A stretch of 35,828 nt of DNA from Clostridia bacterium (GCA_017536635.1 JAFXHA010000044.1:1-35828), one strand, 5' to 3'; shown: positions 22,095 to 30,790, counted from the stretch's first letter. The notes: generated from the sequence alone by a model not told the origin. Numbers and translations: made by a program.

Positions 22095-24440
22095 ATGAAA
22101 AAGACGGATGTAACTAAACCCCGACCACAAGGCGCAAAAACAAATGCCGCAAACAAAAAAATGGCGTCTAAATACAGCGGCGTACACGAATGTAAGAAGG
22201 ATTATCTTTCTAACAAGGAAATGTCAGAAGCGATCGAGGCAACGCTTTATTCAACTCTTGGCGATGGCGAAAAGCTGATCTTTGTTATCGTTAGCGATCT
22301 TGATAATGCGGGAAAGTACGGTGAGAGCGCCCTTGCTTTTACCGACAAGCGCGTTATCAACGTTGATGCTGAAAGAGCAGAGAGCTACGAATACAGCGAG
22401 ATAGGCTCTGCAAAGGCTAAGCGTATGTACGGAAACGCCGCTATCTATATTGAGGGCGACAGCCTGAAAAGGACGCGCGTTTTCAGATATACCTATTCGA
22501 TAGTTGCACTTTGCGATATGGCGGCGCAGTTCCTCAATGACCTGGCGGGCGGAACTTCGTTCGAGAGCGCGCTTGAGATCGTGCAGGCGACCTATGACAA
22601 GCTCAATCTCGTGTGTCCTAAGTGCGGAAGAACGCTTTTGCGCGCGGGCGCGCAATGTATCCAATGTCAATCAAAGACCAAGGTCGTTGCAAAGCTTGTA
22701 AAATACGTAAAGCCCGAATTCAAGTCGCTTATGCTTTGCGTGCTTATATCCTGCGTTACCACGTTCTTGGCGCTCGTACCGCCGTATATGACGAGAACTA
22801 TCGTCGACGAGGTGCTGCCTATGAGCGTAGCAGGTGAGATCGCAAAGGGAATGGCTATGCTGACGGGAGTAGTTATTCTGCTTCTCGGCACACACTTCCT
22901 CAGCCACGCGCTTGGCGCTCTGCGCGGATATCTTACGCGCCGTTCGGGCGACAGAATAGTGCTCAACCTTCGAAATGACGTTTATAAAAAGGCTCAGCAT
23001 CTGCCGATGAAGTTTTATGACAAGACCTCAACCGGCTCGGTCATCAACCGAATCAGCGGCGATACCGCAACTATACAGGCGTTCGTTCTCAAGATAACCC
23101 AGGAATGTATAGTTCAGTTTATACTTATGATAGGTATTATTCTTATAATGCTTATTATGAATCCCAAGCTTACGCTGCTCTCACTTATACCCGTTCCGCT
23201 TGTGGTTATAGGCTCGAGAATATTCTCGAAGAAAATAGCTCCTTTCTATCACAAGATATGGAGAAGATGGGCAAAGGTAACGTCGGTAATGACCGATACC
23301 GTGCCCTGCATCAGAGTAGTTAAGGCTTTTGCGGGCGAGGACAGAGCTGTCGACCGCTTCGAAAAGCAGAATGCCGAATGGTATAAGGTCGATATGGCGT
23401 CAGCAAAGATAACTATGGTGTTCCCGCATATAATCAGCTTTGCGGTTACCTGTGGATCACTGCTTATCTGGGCAGTAGGCGGAAGATGGGCGCTGCTCGG
23501 CGACGTTTCTGCCGGTCTGCTTGTTTCCTTTATTTCTTACGCTTCGATGTTCTACGGTCCCGTAAACTTCTTCGCGGCGCTCTCCGACTCTTATCAGTCG
23601 GCACTCGCGTCCACCGAGAGAATACTTGATATTCTCGACGCTGAGACCGAGCAGAACAGAGACGATGCGATAAAGGTAGACCGTCTCGACGGTAAGATAG
23701 AGTTCAAAAACGTCAATTTCTCATTTGATAAAACTAAAAAGACGCTTTCAAACGTCAGCCTTACGATAGAGGCGGGAGATATCGTCGGTATCGTCGGAAC
23801 GACGGGCTCGGGTAAATCCACGCTTATAAATCTTCTGCTCAGATTTTACGATAATTACGAGGGCGAGATACTCGTTGACGGACACAACATCAAGGATCTT
23901 GACATCAACTCCTACCGAAGCTGTATCGGATACGTTCAGCAGGAGCCGATGATGTTCTCGGATACGATATTCAACAATATCGCTTACGGTATCCCCAACG
24001 CCAGCGTTGAGCAGGTAATTCACGCCGCAGAGGTCGCTAACGCGCACGAGTTTATCACCAAGCAGCCCGACTGCTACGATTCGATGCTCGGTGAGCGCGG
24101 AGTCGGTCTTTCCGGCGGAGAAAAGCAAAGACTTTCTATCGCGCGCGCGGTGCTCAAGAATCCTTCGATACTCGTCTTTGACGAGGCAACGGCAGCCGTT
24201 GACTCTGAGACCGAGAATCAGATCCAGGAGGCTATTGAGCGTCTGATATCCGGAAGAACTACGCTTATGATAGCGCACAGACTTTCTACTCTGAGAAAGG
24301 CGAATAAGATAGTCGTTGTCGACGAAGGAAAGATAATCGAATTCGGTAGCCACGACGAGCTTATGGCGCTTAAAGGAAAGTATTACAGGCTTATAGAGAT
24401 ACAGTCTATGAGCAATAAGGATACTATCTCGATAAAGTAA
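22095..24440 (+). CDS. ABC exporter (fused permease/ATPase) with N-terminal PH-like and zinc-ribbon extension
   Basis: 781 residues from the ATG at 22095, which has GGGAAGG upstream; earlier in-frame TTG and ATG codons lack an RBS. Residues 1-170 form an extension absent from ordinary exporters, with a bacterial-PH-like pattern (GESALAFTDKRVINVDAE; YSEIGSAKAKR). A zinc ribbon follows (Cys174, 177, 188, 191). Then comes a six-segment ABC_membrane domain (about 210-500) and an ATPase with Walker A GTTGSGKST, signature LSGGEKQR, Walker B ILVFDEA and D-loop TAAVDSE. It probably works as a homodimeric exporter. A DUF1854 protein and a c-di-AMP receptor follow in the same operon. In betaproteobacteria, ABC proteins with DUF1854 partners occur near cyanophycin genes, but no such genes are seen here. 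Confidence 0.9.
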   Translation: MKKTDVTKPRPQGAKTNAANKKMASKYSGVHECKKDYLSNKEMSEAIEATLYSTLGDGEKLIFVIVSDLDNAGKYGESALAFTDKRVINVDAERAESYEYSEIGSAKAKRMYGNAAIYIEGDSLKRTRVFRYTYSIVALCDMAAQFLNDLAGGTSFESALEIVQATYDKLNLVCPKCGRTLLRAGAQCIQCQSKTKVVAKLVKYVKPEFKSLMLCVLISCVTTFLALVPPYMTRTIVDEVLPMSVAGEIAKGMAMLTGVVILLLGTHFLSHALGALRGYLTRRSGDRIVLNLRNDVYKKAQHLPMKFYDKTSTGSVINRISGDTATIQAFVLKITQECIVQFILMIGIILIMLIMNPKLTLLSLIPVPLVVIGSRIFSKKIAPFYHKIWRRWAKVTSVMTDTVPCIRVVKAFAGEDRAVDRFEKQNAEWYKVDMASAKITMVFPHIISFAVTCGSLLIWAVGGRWALLGDVSAGLLVSFISYASMFYGPVNFFAALSDSYQSALASTERILDILDAETEQNRDDAIKVDRLDGKIEFKNVNFSFDKTKKTLSNVSLTIEAGDIVGIVGTTGSGKSTLINLLLRFYDNYEGEILVDGHNIKDLDINSYRSCIGYVQQEPMMFSDTIFNNIAYGIPNASVEQVIHAAEVANAHEFITKQPDCYDSMLGERGVGLSGGEKQRLSIARAVLKNPSILVFDEATAAVDSETENQIQEAIERLISGRTTLMIAHRLSTLRKANKIVVVDEGKIIEFGSHDELMALKGKYYRLIEIQSMSNKDTISIK

Positions 24441-24452
24441 GTAGGGGCGGAT

Positions 24453-24950
24453 ATGGCAATTTTTATAGATGGACCAGAGGTCAAGATAACTAAGGTCGGA
24501 GATACGACGGTGCAGCTTGAGGTGTATAAGGGAGACACCTATCCCTCGCTTGAGCCCAAAAGACTTTTCCCTCGCTCGAGCCTTACTCAGTACGTAACTC
24601 TTATGGAGGAAACGGCTGACGGAACCGCGAAGGAGGTCGCGATCATCAGAAATATTGAAAATCTTGATAAGGAATCAAGAAAAGCGATCGAGGATTGCTT
24701 TGCAAACTATTATATGATCCCCGTGATCCTTGAGGTACTTGACGTGGTCGAAAAATACGGCATGGTATCCTGGACCTGCAGGACCGATAAGGGCGTTATC
24801 ACCTTTAAGATACGCAACCGTCTGAGCGATATAAAGCTGCTTTACGACGGACGTGTGCTCATCAGAGATAGCGCAGACAACAGATATGAGATCCCCAACG
24901 TAAGCAAGCTGGATAAGAAATCCAGAAAGCTTTTGGCAAACGAGCTTTGA
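24453..24950 (+). CDS. DUF1854 family protein
   Basis: 165 residues, soluble. The middle reads VTLMEETADGTAKEVAIIRNIENLDKESR followed by YYMIPVILEVLDVVEKYGMVSWTCRTDKG and ends RYEIPNVSKLDKKSRKLLA, the pattern of DUF1854 (acidic, with a YY-x-P-I segment). Members are regularly encoded next to an ABC exporter, as here, where the exporter stops 12 bases upstream. It is likely a cytoplasmic partner of the transporter. RBS AGGGGCGG. No catalytic residues are known for the family. Confidence 0.82.
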   Translation: MAIFIDGPEVKITKVGDTTVQLEVYKGDTYPSLEPKRLFPRSSLTQYVTLMEETADGTAKEVAIIRNIENLDKESRKAIEDCFANYYMIPVILEVLDVVEKYGMVSWTCRTDKGVITFKIRNRLSDIKLLYDGRVLIRDSADNRYEIPNVSKLDKKSRKLLANEL

Positions 24951-24987
24951 TATACCCCGCGAAATAAAATTGATTTTGGAGGAAGAA

Positions 24988-25314
24988 ATGAAACTTATAT
25001 TTGCTATAATCAATAATGACGACAGTAATTCCGCAACCGCGGCACTTAACAAGGAGGGCGTAGCTGTAACGCGTCTTTCCACTACGGGCGGATTTCTTAT
25101 GACAGGAAACACCACGCTTCTTATCGGTGCAGAGGATAACGACGTTGAAAAGATAAAGAAGATACTCAAGGATACCTGCGCGCAGAGAAAGCACGTTCCC
25201 TCGTCCTATAACTCGCTCGGTAGAGGAATGGGCGATCTCGGACTTCCCGCAGAGGTTACCGTCGGCGGAGCGACGATATTCGTGCTCAGCGTTGACGAGA
25301 ACATAAAAATATAA
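24988..25314 (+). CDS. darA: Cyclic di-AMP receptor DarA (PstA, PII-like)
   Basis: 108 residues, matching DarA/YaaQ. The family core TRLSTTGGFLMTGNTTLLIG (the T/B-loop region that binds c-di-AMP) is intact, as is the PII-like fold pattern with the late AEVTVGGATIFVLSVD strand. The ATG at 24988 is chosen because GGAGG stands five bases before it. DarA is a trimeric cytoplasmic sensor whose partner is generally unknown. In Bacillus it lies near tmk and holB; here it is the third gene after an ABC exporter and DUF1854, which suggests a functional link with that transporter. Confidence 0.94.
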   Translation: MKLIFAIINNDDSNSATAALNKEGVAVTRLSTTGGFLMTGNTTLLIGAEDNDVEKIKKILKDTCAQRKHVPSSYNSLGRGMGDLGLPAEVTVGGATIFVLSVDENIKI

Positions 25315-25327
25315 AATAATAAAATCT

Positions 25328-25350
25328 ATGGGCGCCCTGTGGGCGCCCAT
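25328..25350 (+). terminator. GC-rich hairpin after darA
   Basis: ATGGGCGCCC-TGT-GGGCGCCCAT is a perfect 10-bp stem. The T-run is lacking, so it is only a probable terminator or RNA-stabilising hairpin. Confidence 0.55.
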
Positions 25351-25367
25351 TAGTTGTGAAAATACTA

Positions 25368-25396
25368 TTTACAAATATATTTTTTTGTGTTAAAAT
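25368..25396 (+). promoter_or_regulatory. Promoter of the PHP phosphatase gene
   Basis: TTTACA (25368-25373), 17-bp spacer, TAAAAT (25391-25396). Confidence 0.7.
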
Positions 25397-25427
25397 AAAG
25401 CTGTAAATATTAACATCAGGAGTAAAT

Positions 25428-26213
25428 ATGTTTGATTATCATATGCACACAAAGGTATCCTTTGACTCTCAGAGCGAGCCTGCGGATATGGTCGCCGCGG
25501 CAGAGCGCGCAGGATTGAAGGAAATATGCTTTACCGATCATTACGACTTTAACGATCAAACGCGCGAGGGCGAGAGCCCGTTTGAAATAGAAAAATATCG
25601 CGCTGCTTACGATGGACTTCGCTCGGACAAGCTCAAAATCCGTCACGGCGTTGAGTTCGGAATAACTCCGTGGGACAGAGACGAGCTGACAAAGCTTTTG
25701 ACTCAGTACGATTTCGATTTCGTTATCGGCTCGGTGCATTACGTCGGTGGATACGATCCGTACTTGAAGGAATATTGGAACGGAAAAAGTGTTAGAGAGG
25801 CGTTTGAGGAGTATCTTCTCAAGACGCTTGATGCGGTCAGAGCGAATGCTGATTTTGACGTTCTCGGGCATATAAGCTACGTTTGCAAATCTCCGAATAA
25901 TCTTTCGCACGTACCGCTTCATTATGCTGATTTTAGCGATATATGCGACGAGATAATGAAAACCCTTGCGCATAACGGAAAGGGAATGGAGATCAACACG
26001 AGCGGCGTTGACCGATGCGGCGTCTTTTTGCCGACGATCGATTTTATCAAGCGCTATAAGGAGCTTGGCGGCGAGATAGTTACCGTGGGCTCGGATGCGC
26101 ACGTTTCCGAAAACGTGGGAAAATATATAGGCGGCGCGCTGGAGATCGCGAGAGAAACGTTCGGTTACGTTTGTACATTTGAGCAGAGAAAGCCGATATT
26201 CCATAAGCTTTGA
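25428..26213 (+). CDS. PHP-domain phosphatase, histidinol-phosphatase (HisK/HisJ) type
   Basis: 261 residues, typical of HisK-type PHP phosphatases. The metal-binding motifs run in order: DYHMHTKVSFD (motif I), FTDHYDF (II), GVEFG, GSVHYVGG (III) and GSDAHV (IV). The family dephosphorylates L-histidinol phosphate in histidine synthesis, using a trinuclear metal centre, though many members act on other phosphate esters. No his genes are nearby, so the histidine role is by homology only. RBS CAGGAG; single gene with its own promoter and a strong terminator. Confidence 0.85.
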   Translation: MFDYHMHTKVSFDSQSEPADMVAAAERAGLKEICFTDHYDFNDQTREGESPFEIEKYRAAYDGLRSDKLKIRHGVEFGITPWDRDELTKLLTQYDFDFVIGSVHYVGGYDPYLKEYWNGKSVREAFEEYLLKTLDAVRANADFDVLGHISYVCKSPNNLSHVPLHYADFSDICDEIMKTLAHNGKGMEINTSGVDRCGVFLPTIDFIKRYKELGGEIVTVGSDAHVSENVGKYIGGALEIARETFGYVCTFEQRKPIFHKL

Positions 26214-26221
26214 GCTTTATT

Positions 26222-26259
26222 TAGCAGATATATGCTTGCATATATCTGCTATTTTTTTT
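26222..26259 (+). terminator. Rho-independent terminator after the PHP gene
   Basis: TAGCAGATATATGC pairs perfectly with GCATATATCTGCTA around loop TT, then eight T. Confidence 0.93.
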
Positions 26260-26270
26260 ACAAAAAATTA

Positions 26271-26299
26271 TTGACTTTTAATATATGTCGTGTTACAAT
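26271..26299 (+). promoter_or_regulatory. Promoter of the deoR-GH32 operon
   Basis: TTGACT (26271-26276), 17-bp spacer, TACAAT (26294-26299). Confidence 0.75.
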
Positions 26300-26309
26300 T
26301 AACTCAAAG

Positions 26310-26324
26310 ATAACATTTATAACA
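26310..26324. promoter_or_regulatory. Candidate DeoR operator (direct repeat)
   Basis: ATAACA-TTT-ATAACA lies between the predicted start point and the RBS; an inverted TGTTAC at 26291-26296 overlaps the -10 box. DeoR-type repressors often bind short repeats in such places. Suggestive only. Confidence 0.35.
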
Positions 26325-26348
26325 AAATATGTGAAACGGAGAAGTATT

Positions 26349-27086
26349 ATGAACACACGCCAACAGGATATAGTCTTACTTGTGAAAAGAGAGGGCGAAA
26401 TAACTATCAAGGAGCTTGCACAGCGGCTTTCGGTATCGGAGATGACGATACATCGCGATCTCGATTATCTGCAGGAGCAGAGATTTCTTTATAAAAAGCG
26501 CGGAGCGGCGGTGTTCGTCAACGACGTCGACAGAGCAAAATACACCTTTTATGCCGACGAGAAGCGCGCGATAGGCAAGAAGCTCGCGTCGATGCTGATG
26601 CCGGGGCAGTCTATTCTGTTCGATAACAGCACGATCGCGCTTGAGTGTGCGAAATTTATAGATCCCGAGGTAAAATACACCTTTTACACAACGAGTATGG
26701 AGGCAACGCAGATACTTTCTGCTTATACGAACAGCCTTCTTTATTGCGGTGGCGGATATTACTGTCAGGAGTCAAAGGGCTTTGTCGGAACACAGACCGA
26801 GAATTTCGTCAGCACTGTTCACGCCGACGTCTGTGTCGTAGGTACGAGCGGAATATCGCTTGAGGGCGGCATCACGACGGCGTATCCGATACACAAAACG
26901 CTTCAGCAGAAGATAATGGCATCGTCGAGCGCTTGTCTGCTCGGCGCGGATCATTCCAAGTTTGATAAGATAGCAATGGAGAAGGTCGCTGAGCTCTCGG
27001 ACGTAAACGTTATAGTAACAGATAGCGGTATCTTTGAGGATACGCTTAAAAAATACAAGGAAAAGGTAAATATTATTACTGTTTAA
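26349..27086 (+). CDS. DeoR-family sugar-metabolism repressor
   Basis: 245 residues. N-terminal winged helix of the DeoR type (ITIKELAQRLSVSEMTIHRDLDYLQEQ, about 18-44) and a C-terminal DeoRC effector domain with LFDNSTIALECAKFI, CGGGYYCQESKGFVG, VVGTSGIS and GADHSKFDKIA, which binds a phosphorylated sugar in known members. The ATG at 26349 with GGAGAAG is the start; an open frame runs further upstream but has no RBS. Followed after 18 bases by two GH32 genes and an SGNH gene, so it probably represses this unit and is released by a fructose- or other sugar-phosphate. Confidence 0.92.
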   Translation: MNTRQQDIVLLVKREGEITIKELAQRLSVSEMTIHRDLDYLQEQRFLYKKRGAAVFVNDVDRAKYTFYADEKRAIGKKLASMLMPGQSILFDNSTIALECAKFIDPEVKYTFYTTSMEATQILSAYTNSLLYCGGGYYCQESKGFVGTQTENFVSTVHADVCVVGTSGISLEGGITTAYPIHKTLQQKIMASSSACLLGADHSKFDKIAMEKVAELSDVNVIVTDSGIFEDTLKKYKEKVNIITV

Positions 27087-27104
27087 ACGTAAAGGAGAAT
27101 GATT

Positions 27105-28616
27105 ATGGGAAAATCGACGTTACCGCATTTTGTCTTTTCAAACGACGAGGCAGAACAGAGAAATCAGCTTCAGACAAATGAGATCATGGAGCAATATCGC
27201 GAGTTCAGAGATAATAATAAGGATGATCTTTTCAATCCTTCATATCATTTCTGGTCCCCCGACGGAAGAATCAACGATCCCAACGGACTTTGCTTCTGGA
27301 ACGGGAAATATCATCTTTTCTATCAGCAGTATCCGCCCGCATATCCGCATCAGCATTGGGGACATACGGTCAGCGACGATATGGTGCATTGGGAGGATCT
27401 GCCGCCCGCGCTCTATCCCGATATAGAAAACGCGTGCTTCAGCGGAAATACGCTCGTCGAGGACGGCAGAGTTATCGCTATGTATCACGGCTGGGGAATC
27501 GGAAATATGATCGCTACGTCGGGCGATCCGCTCCTGCTTAATTGGGAGAAGAACGCCAACAATCCCGTTATACCGCACCTTCCCGATCTTCCCGAGAGTG
27601 GCTTGCCTTACAGAGTGTTCGACCCATTTATATGGAAAGAGGACGAGGGATATTACGCGCTTTCGGGAACACATTCCAACGGTATTATGAAGGAGCATCT
27701 GTTCTTCTCTCAGAACCTCGACAAGTGGACTTATATCGGTCAGCTTATGGACAATAATCCTCACGTTGAATGCTCGAACGACGGAGCTTGCCCGTATTTC
27801 TTGCCGTTCGGAGAGGACAAGGATCAGCGGATACTCTTTTTCTTCAGCCATTCGAGCGGATCGCGCGCGCTGATAGGAAAATACGATAAGATCACGCATA
27901 AATTCTTCCCGAAGAAAAATTTCAAATTCAGCTTTGATTCGGTTGGTGTATCCTCGCTCGTAGCGCCCTGCGCGATAAGCGACGGAAACGGCGGCGTATA
28001 CGTTATCTACAATATGGGAGATAGCGTGGTAGGTCGTGCTCGCCGAGGTGCCTTCAGCTTGATGAGACATATCACCACCGATGCCGAGGGCAACGTATGG
28101 ATAAGGCCCGCGGAGCAGAATGAATCCTTGCGTGCGCAAAAGCTGCTTGACGAGAGCCTCGAGCTGCCCGCGTTTGAAAAGAAGACGCTTGGCGCGCGAG
28201 GAAAGTGTGTTGAGATCGTTGCCGAGATAGATATGAAGCAGTCGCGCTCGGTAGAGTTCCGCGTGCTCGCTGATGCTGAGGGCAAGGAATACACGACGAT
28301 ATCCATAATCAGCGGTATGAACCGTATAACCCCCTGCGGATATATTTCGATAGATACCTCTCACGCGTCTCTTTACACCGACGTTATCGGACGTATTCCC
28401 GATAGCACTCGCTTCCTTTGGGACGGCAAGGAGAAGGTAAGGGTAAGGATATTTGTCGACAAATGTATGGTCGAGGTGTTCGTCAACGACAAGGCGGCGC
28501 TTTGCCAGATGGCTTACGCATCGCTGACTGAAAGTGATATGATAAGCGTTGAAGCTCTTGGCGGTGATGCGAGCGTAGAAAGCATCAAGGTCTTTGAGAT
28601 GGAGAGCATATATTAA
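27105..28616 (+). CDS. GH32 family beta-fructosidase-like hydrolase (copy 1)
   Basis: 503 residues: a helical N-terminal extension of about 45, a five-bladed propeller, and the GH32 C-terminal beta-sandwich (VRIFVDKCMVEVFVNDKAAL). The nucleophile motif is intact (INDPNG, Asp58). The RDP triad region reads FDP (172-174), keeping the transition-state Asp but not Arg. The acid/base region reads VECSNDGACPYFLP (221-234): by alignment of CPxF the usual Glu is Ala228, although Glu222 and Asp226 are close by. No signal peptide. It probably cleaves fructosides such as sucrose or short fructans, or a modified relative. The ATG at 27105 has AAAGGAG seven bases upstream; the ATG at 27099 is too close to it. 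Confidence 0.88.
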   Translation: MGKSTLPHFVFSNDEAEQRNQLQTNEIMEQYREFRDNNKDDLFNPSYHFWSPDGRINDPNGLCFWNGKYHLFYQQYPPAYPHQHWGHTVSDDMVHWEDLPPALYPDIENACFSGNTLVEDGRVIAMYHGWGIGNMIATSGDPLLLNWEKNANNPVIPHLPDLPESGLPYRVFDPFIWKEDEGYYALSGTHSNGIMKEHLFFSQNLDKWTYIGQLMDNNPHVECSNDGACPYFLPFGEDKDQRILFFFSHSSGSRALIGKYDKITHKFFPKKNFKFSFDSVGVSSLVAPCAISDGNGGVYVIYNMGDSVVGRARRGAFSLMRHITTDAEGNVWIRPAEQNESLRAQKLLDESLELPAFEKKTLGARGKCVEIVAEIDMKQSRSVEFRVLADAEGKEYTTISIISGMNRITPCGYISIDTSHASLYTDVIGRIPDSTRFLWDGKEKVRVRIFVDKCMVEVFVNDKAALCQMAYASLTESDMISVEALGGDASVESIKVFEMESIY

Positions 28617-28629
28617 GAGGAGCTTAGCT

Positions 28630-30177
28630 ATGAAGGAAATATGGAACGAAAGCGAGCTGAAGCTTTTGAACGAGCTTCTGACCTCGGATGAAAAGGAATT
28701 TTTGAACACTACCGTTGTCGAGGAGAGAAGGGCGCAGAGCGAGGAGCGCGGTCGACCGACATATCATTTTACCGCGCCTCACGGCAGGCTTAACGATCCC
28801 AACGGACTTTGCTATTGGAAGGGCTATTGGCATCTGTTTTATCAGAACAATCCGGGCGAGGCTTGGATGTGGGGACACGCGGTCAGCCGCGATCTTATTC
28901 ATTGGAAGGATCTGCCCCGTGCCATTCTTCCCAGCGTAGAAAAGGAATGCTGGTCGGGAATGGTAATGATAGAGGAAGACAGAGCGATAGCGGCTTATTT
29001 TGGACTCGGTGCGGGAATTATGATAGCAACCTCGAATGATCCGCTTCTCGTGCGATGGGAAAAGGTGAACGGCGGAGAGCCGATAATACCGCTCACATCG
29101 CCAGACGGAAAGCAGAAATATATGGCGTTTGATCCGTGCATCTGGAAAAACGGCGACAAGTATAACCTTATCAGCGGAAAGTTTACCATAAACGATCATT
29201 CGGGCACCAGAGAGCGTCAGGGCTATCTGTTTGAGTCTGCGGATCTTGTCAATTGGGAGCTCATAGGTACGCTTGTTGAGAACGACCTCTTTGCGTATCC
29301 GGATGACGATCTTGCCTGCCCGTATTTTCTGCCCTGCTGCGGCAGACATCTGCTGTTCCATTTCAGCCATCATTCAGGGCCGAAGATACTTGTCGGAGAT
29401 TATGATGCCAAGCGCAATAAATTCGTTGTGAGCGGTGGCAGACACCTGACGTCGACCTCAAGCCATTTTGGCGGATTGCTGGCGCCTGCGGCGTTCCCCG
29501 ATATCAGCGGCGACGGTACGTTAAAGGCGATATACAACGTTTGCCACGTTGCGAATCCGCCCTTTAACTATCAGGTGATGAGCTTGCCGAGAAGTGTTTC
29601 GCTTTCGGGTAAGAATAACAATGATATAGACATCGCGCCCGCGGAGCAGGCAGAGCTGCTTCGTGTTCCCGGAAGTCATAAAGAAATACGGGATATTCAG
29701 CTCAAGGCAAACGAGGTATACGTGCCCGATATCAAGGGAGACACTATTGAGCTTATCGCCGAGTTTGAGGCAAAGAACGTGCCCGTTATCGAGATCAAGG
29801 TTATGGTCTCCGAGGACGAGCAGGAATACAGTGCGATTCGTATTTTCAGACAGAGAGGATTTACTTATCTGCCCGCATTTGCGAAGGATTTTACCTACCG
29901 AAAGGCTCACGAGTCTGTTATTCAGCTTGACACCACCTTCTCGTCAAAGAGTGCAAACGTGCGCATCCCCGACGAGCAGGCGTTCTGGATAGCTCCCGAG
30001 GATAAGCTCAACGTCCGTGTATTCCTTGATAAGAGCATCGTTGAGGTGTTTGTCAACGGCAAGGCGGCTATGGCGGCAAAGGTATCGCCCGACGGAGACG
30101 CAAGGGGAATTGCTATTACCTCGCGCGGCGACGATCTTACGTTAAATAAGCTTGAAAGCTATGAATTAAGTCTTTAA
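28630..30177 (+). CDS. GH32 family beta-fructosidase-like hydrolase (copy 2)
   Basis: 515 residues, same layout as the preceding gene: helical N-terminal extension, propeller with LNDPNG (Asp56), FDP in place of RDP (168-170), and DDDLACPYFLP (225-235), where the usual acid/base Glu before CP is Ala and an Asp stands three residues before the Cys. The C-terminal sandwich ends with VRVFLDKSIVEVFVNGKAAM. The ATG at 28630 is set by GAGGAG; the frame is open further upstream into copy 1. The duplicates have diverged considerably outside the motifs, so they may act on different linkages or chain lengths. Cytoplasmic. Confidence 0.88.
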   Translation: MKEIWNESELKLLNELLTSDEKEFLNTTVVEERRAQSEERGRPTYHFTAPHGRLNDPNGLCYWKGYWHLFYQNNPGEAWMWGHAVSRDLIHWKDLPRAILPSVEKECWSGMVMIEEDRAIAAYFGLGAGIMIATSNDPLLVRWEKVNGGEPIIPLTSPDGKQKYMAFDPCIWKNGDKYNLISGKFTINDHSGTRERQGYLFESADLVNWELIGTLVENDLFAYPDDDLACPYFLPCCGRHLLFHFSHHSGPKILVGDYDAKRNKFVVSGGRHLTSTSSHFGGLLAPAAFPDISGDGTLKAIYNVCHVANPPFNYQVMSLPRSVSLSGKNNNDIDIAPAEQAELLRVPGSHKEIRDIQLKANEVYVPDIKGDTIELIAEFEAKNVPVIEIKVMVSEDEQEYSAIRIFRQRGFTYLPAFAKDFTYRKAHESVIQLDTTFSSKSANVRIPDEQAFWIAPEDKLNVRVFLDKSIVEVFVNGKAAMAAKVSPDGDARGIAITSRGDDLTLNKLESYELSL

Positions 30178-30187
30178 GGAGAAAATT

Positions 30188-30739
30188 ATGCCTAAAATTA
30201 CGTTACTTGGCGATTCTATTCGTCAGATAGGATACGGCACTAAGGTGGCGGAGCTGCTCGGAGAGGGCTTTGAGGTATATCAGCCCAAGGAAAACTGCCG
30301 ATTTTCAAAGCACACGGTTCGCGGAGTAATGTGCGAGTGGTCAAACGACATAAAGGGAAGCGATATCGTTCATTGGAATAACGGGCTTTGGGACGTGCTG
30401 GATTACGGCTACGGAACGTTTACGCCCGAGCAGGAGTATATTTCCAATATGCTGAAGATCGCAGAGATGCTTCAGAATAAGGCGGGAAAGGTCATTTTCG
30501 CGACCATTACTCCGGTTACCGAAAATTATAAGCTTACGACAGTGGAAAAGATAAGGCGGTACAACGAGATCATCGTGCCCGAGCTTGAAAAGCGCGGCGT
30601 TATCATCAACGACCTTCACACGACGGTATGGAATAATATTGACACCTATATTCGCAAGGACGACAACATCCATCTGACAGAGGCGGGAATCGACGCCTGC
30701 GCGAGACAGGTATGTGATATCATAAAGAAAAATCTTTGA
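30188..30739 (+). CDS. SGNH/GDSL-family hydrolase of the GH32 operon
   Basis: 183 residues. Block I LLGDSIR with the nucleophile Ser, block III-like HWNNGLWD, and block V DDNIHLTEAG with the catalytic Asp/His pair. No signal peptide. It begins ten bases after the second GH32 gene with RBS AAGGAGAAA, so it belongs to the same transcript. Removal of acetyl or other acyl groups from imported fructosides or sucrose esters before hydrolysis is a reasonable guess, but substrate identity is not visible. Confidence 0.85.
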   Translation: MPKITLLGDSIRQIGYGTKVAELLGEGFEVYQPKENCRFSKHTVRGVMCEWSNDIKGSDIVHWNNGLWDVLDYGYGTFTPEQEYISNMLKIAEMLQNKAGKVIFATITPVTENYKLTTVEKIRRYNEIIVPELEKRGVIINDLHTTVWNNIDTYIRKDDNIHLTEAGIDACARQVCDIIKKNL

Positions 30740-30753
30740 GCAGATAAAAAATC

Positions 30754-30784
30754 AAAAGGACAGAGAAATTTCTCTGTCCTTTTT
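30754..30784. terminator. Bidirectional terminator between the SGNH and URO-D-like genes
   Basis: AAAAGGACAGAGAAA is followed at once by its exact complement, giving a 15-bp arm; T-rich sequence lies on both strands, serving two convergent operons. Confidence 0.9.
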
Positions 30785-30790
30785 GTGAGC

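Noticed and set aside
26232..26348. Longer N-terminus for the DeoR protein
   Set aside because: The upstream part would begin inside a terminator and include promoter sequence; the ATG at 26349 has a good RBS and gives the standard DeoR start.
27240..28709. Minus-strand open frame of 489 codons opposite GH32 copy 1
   Set aside because: The plus strand encodes intact GH32 motifs; the antisense product has no recognisable domain and no start signals.
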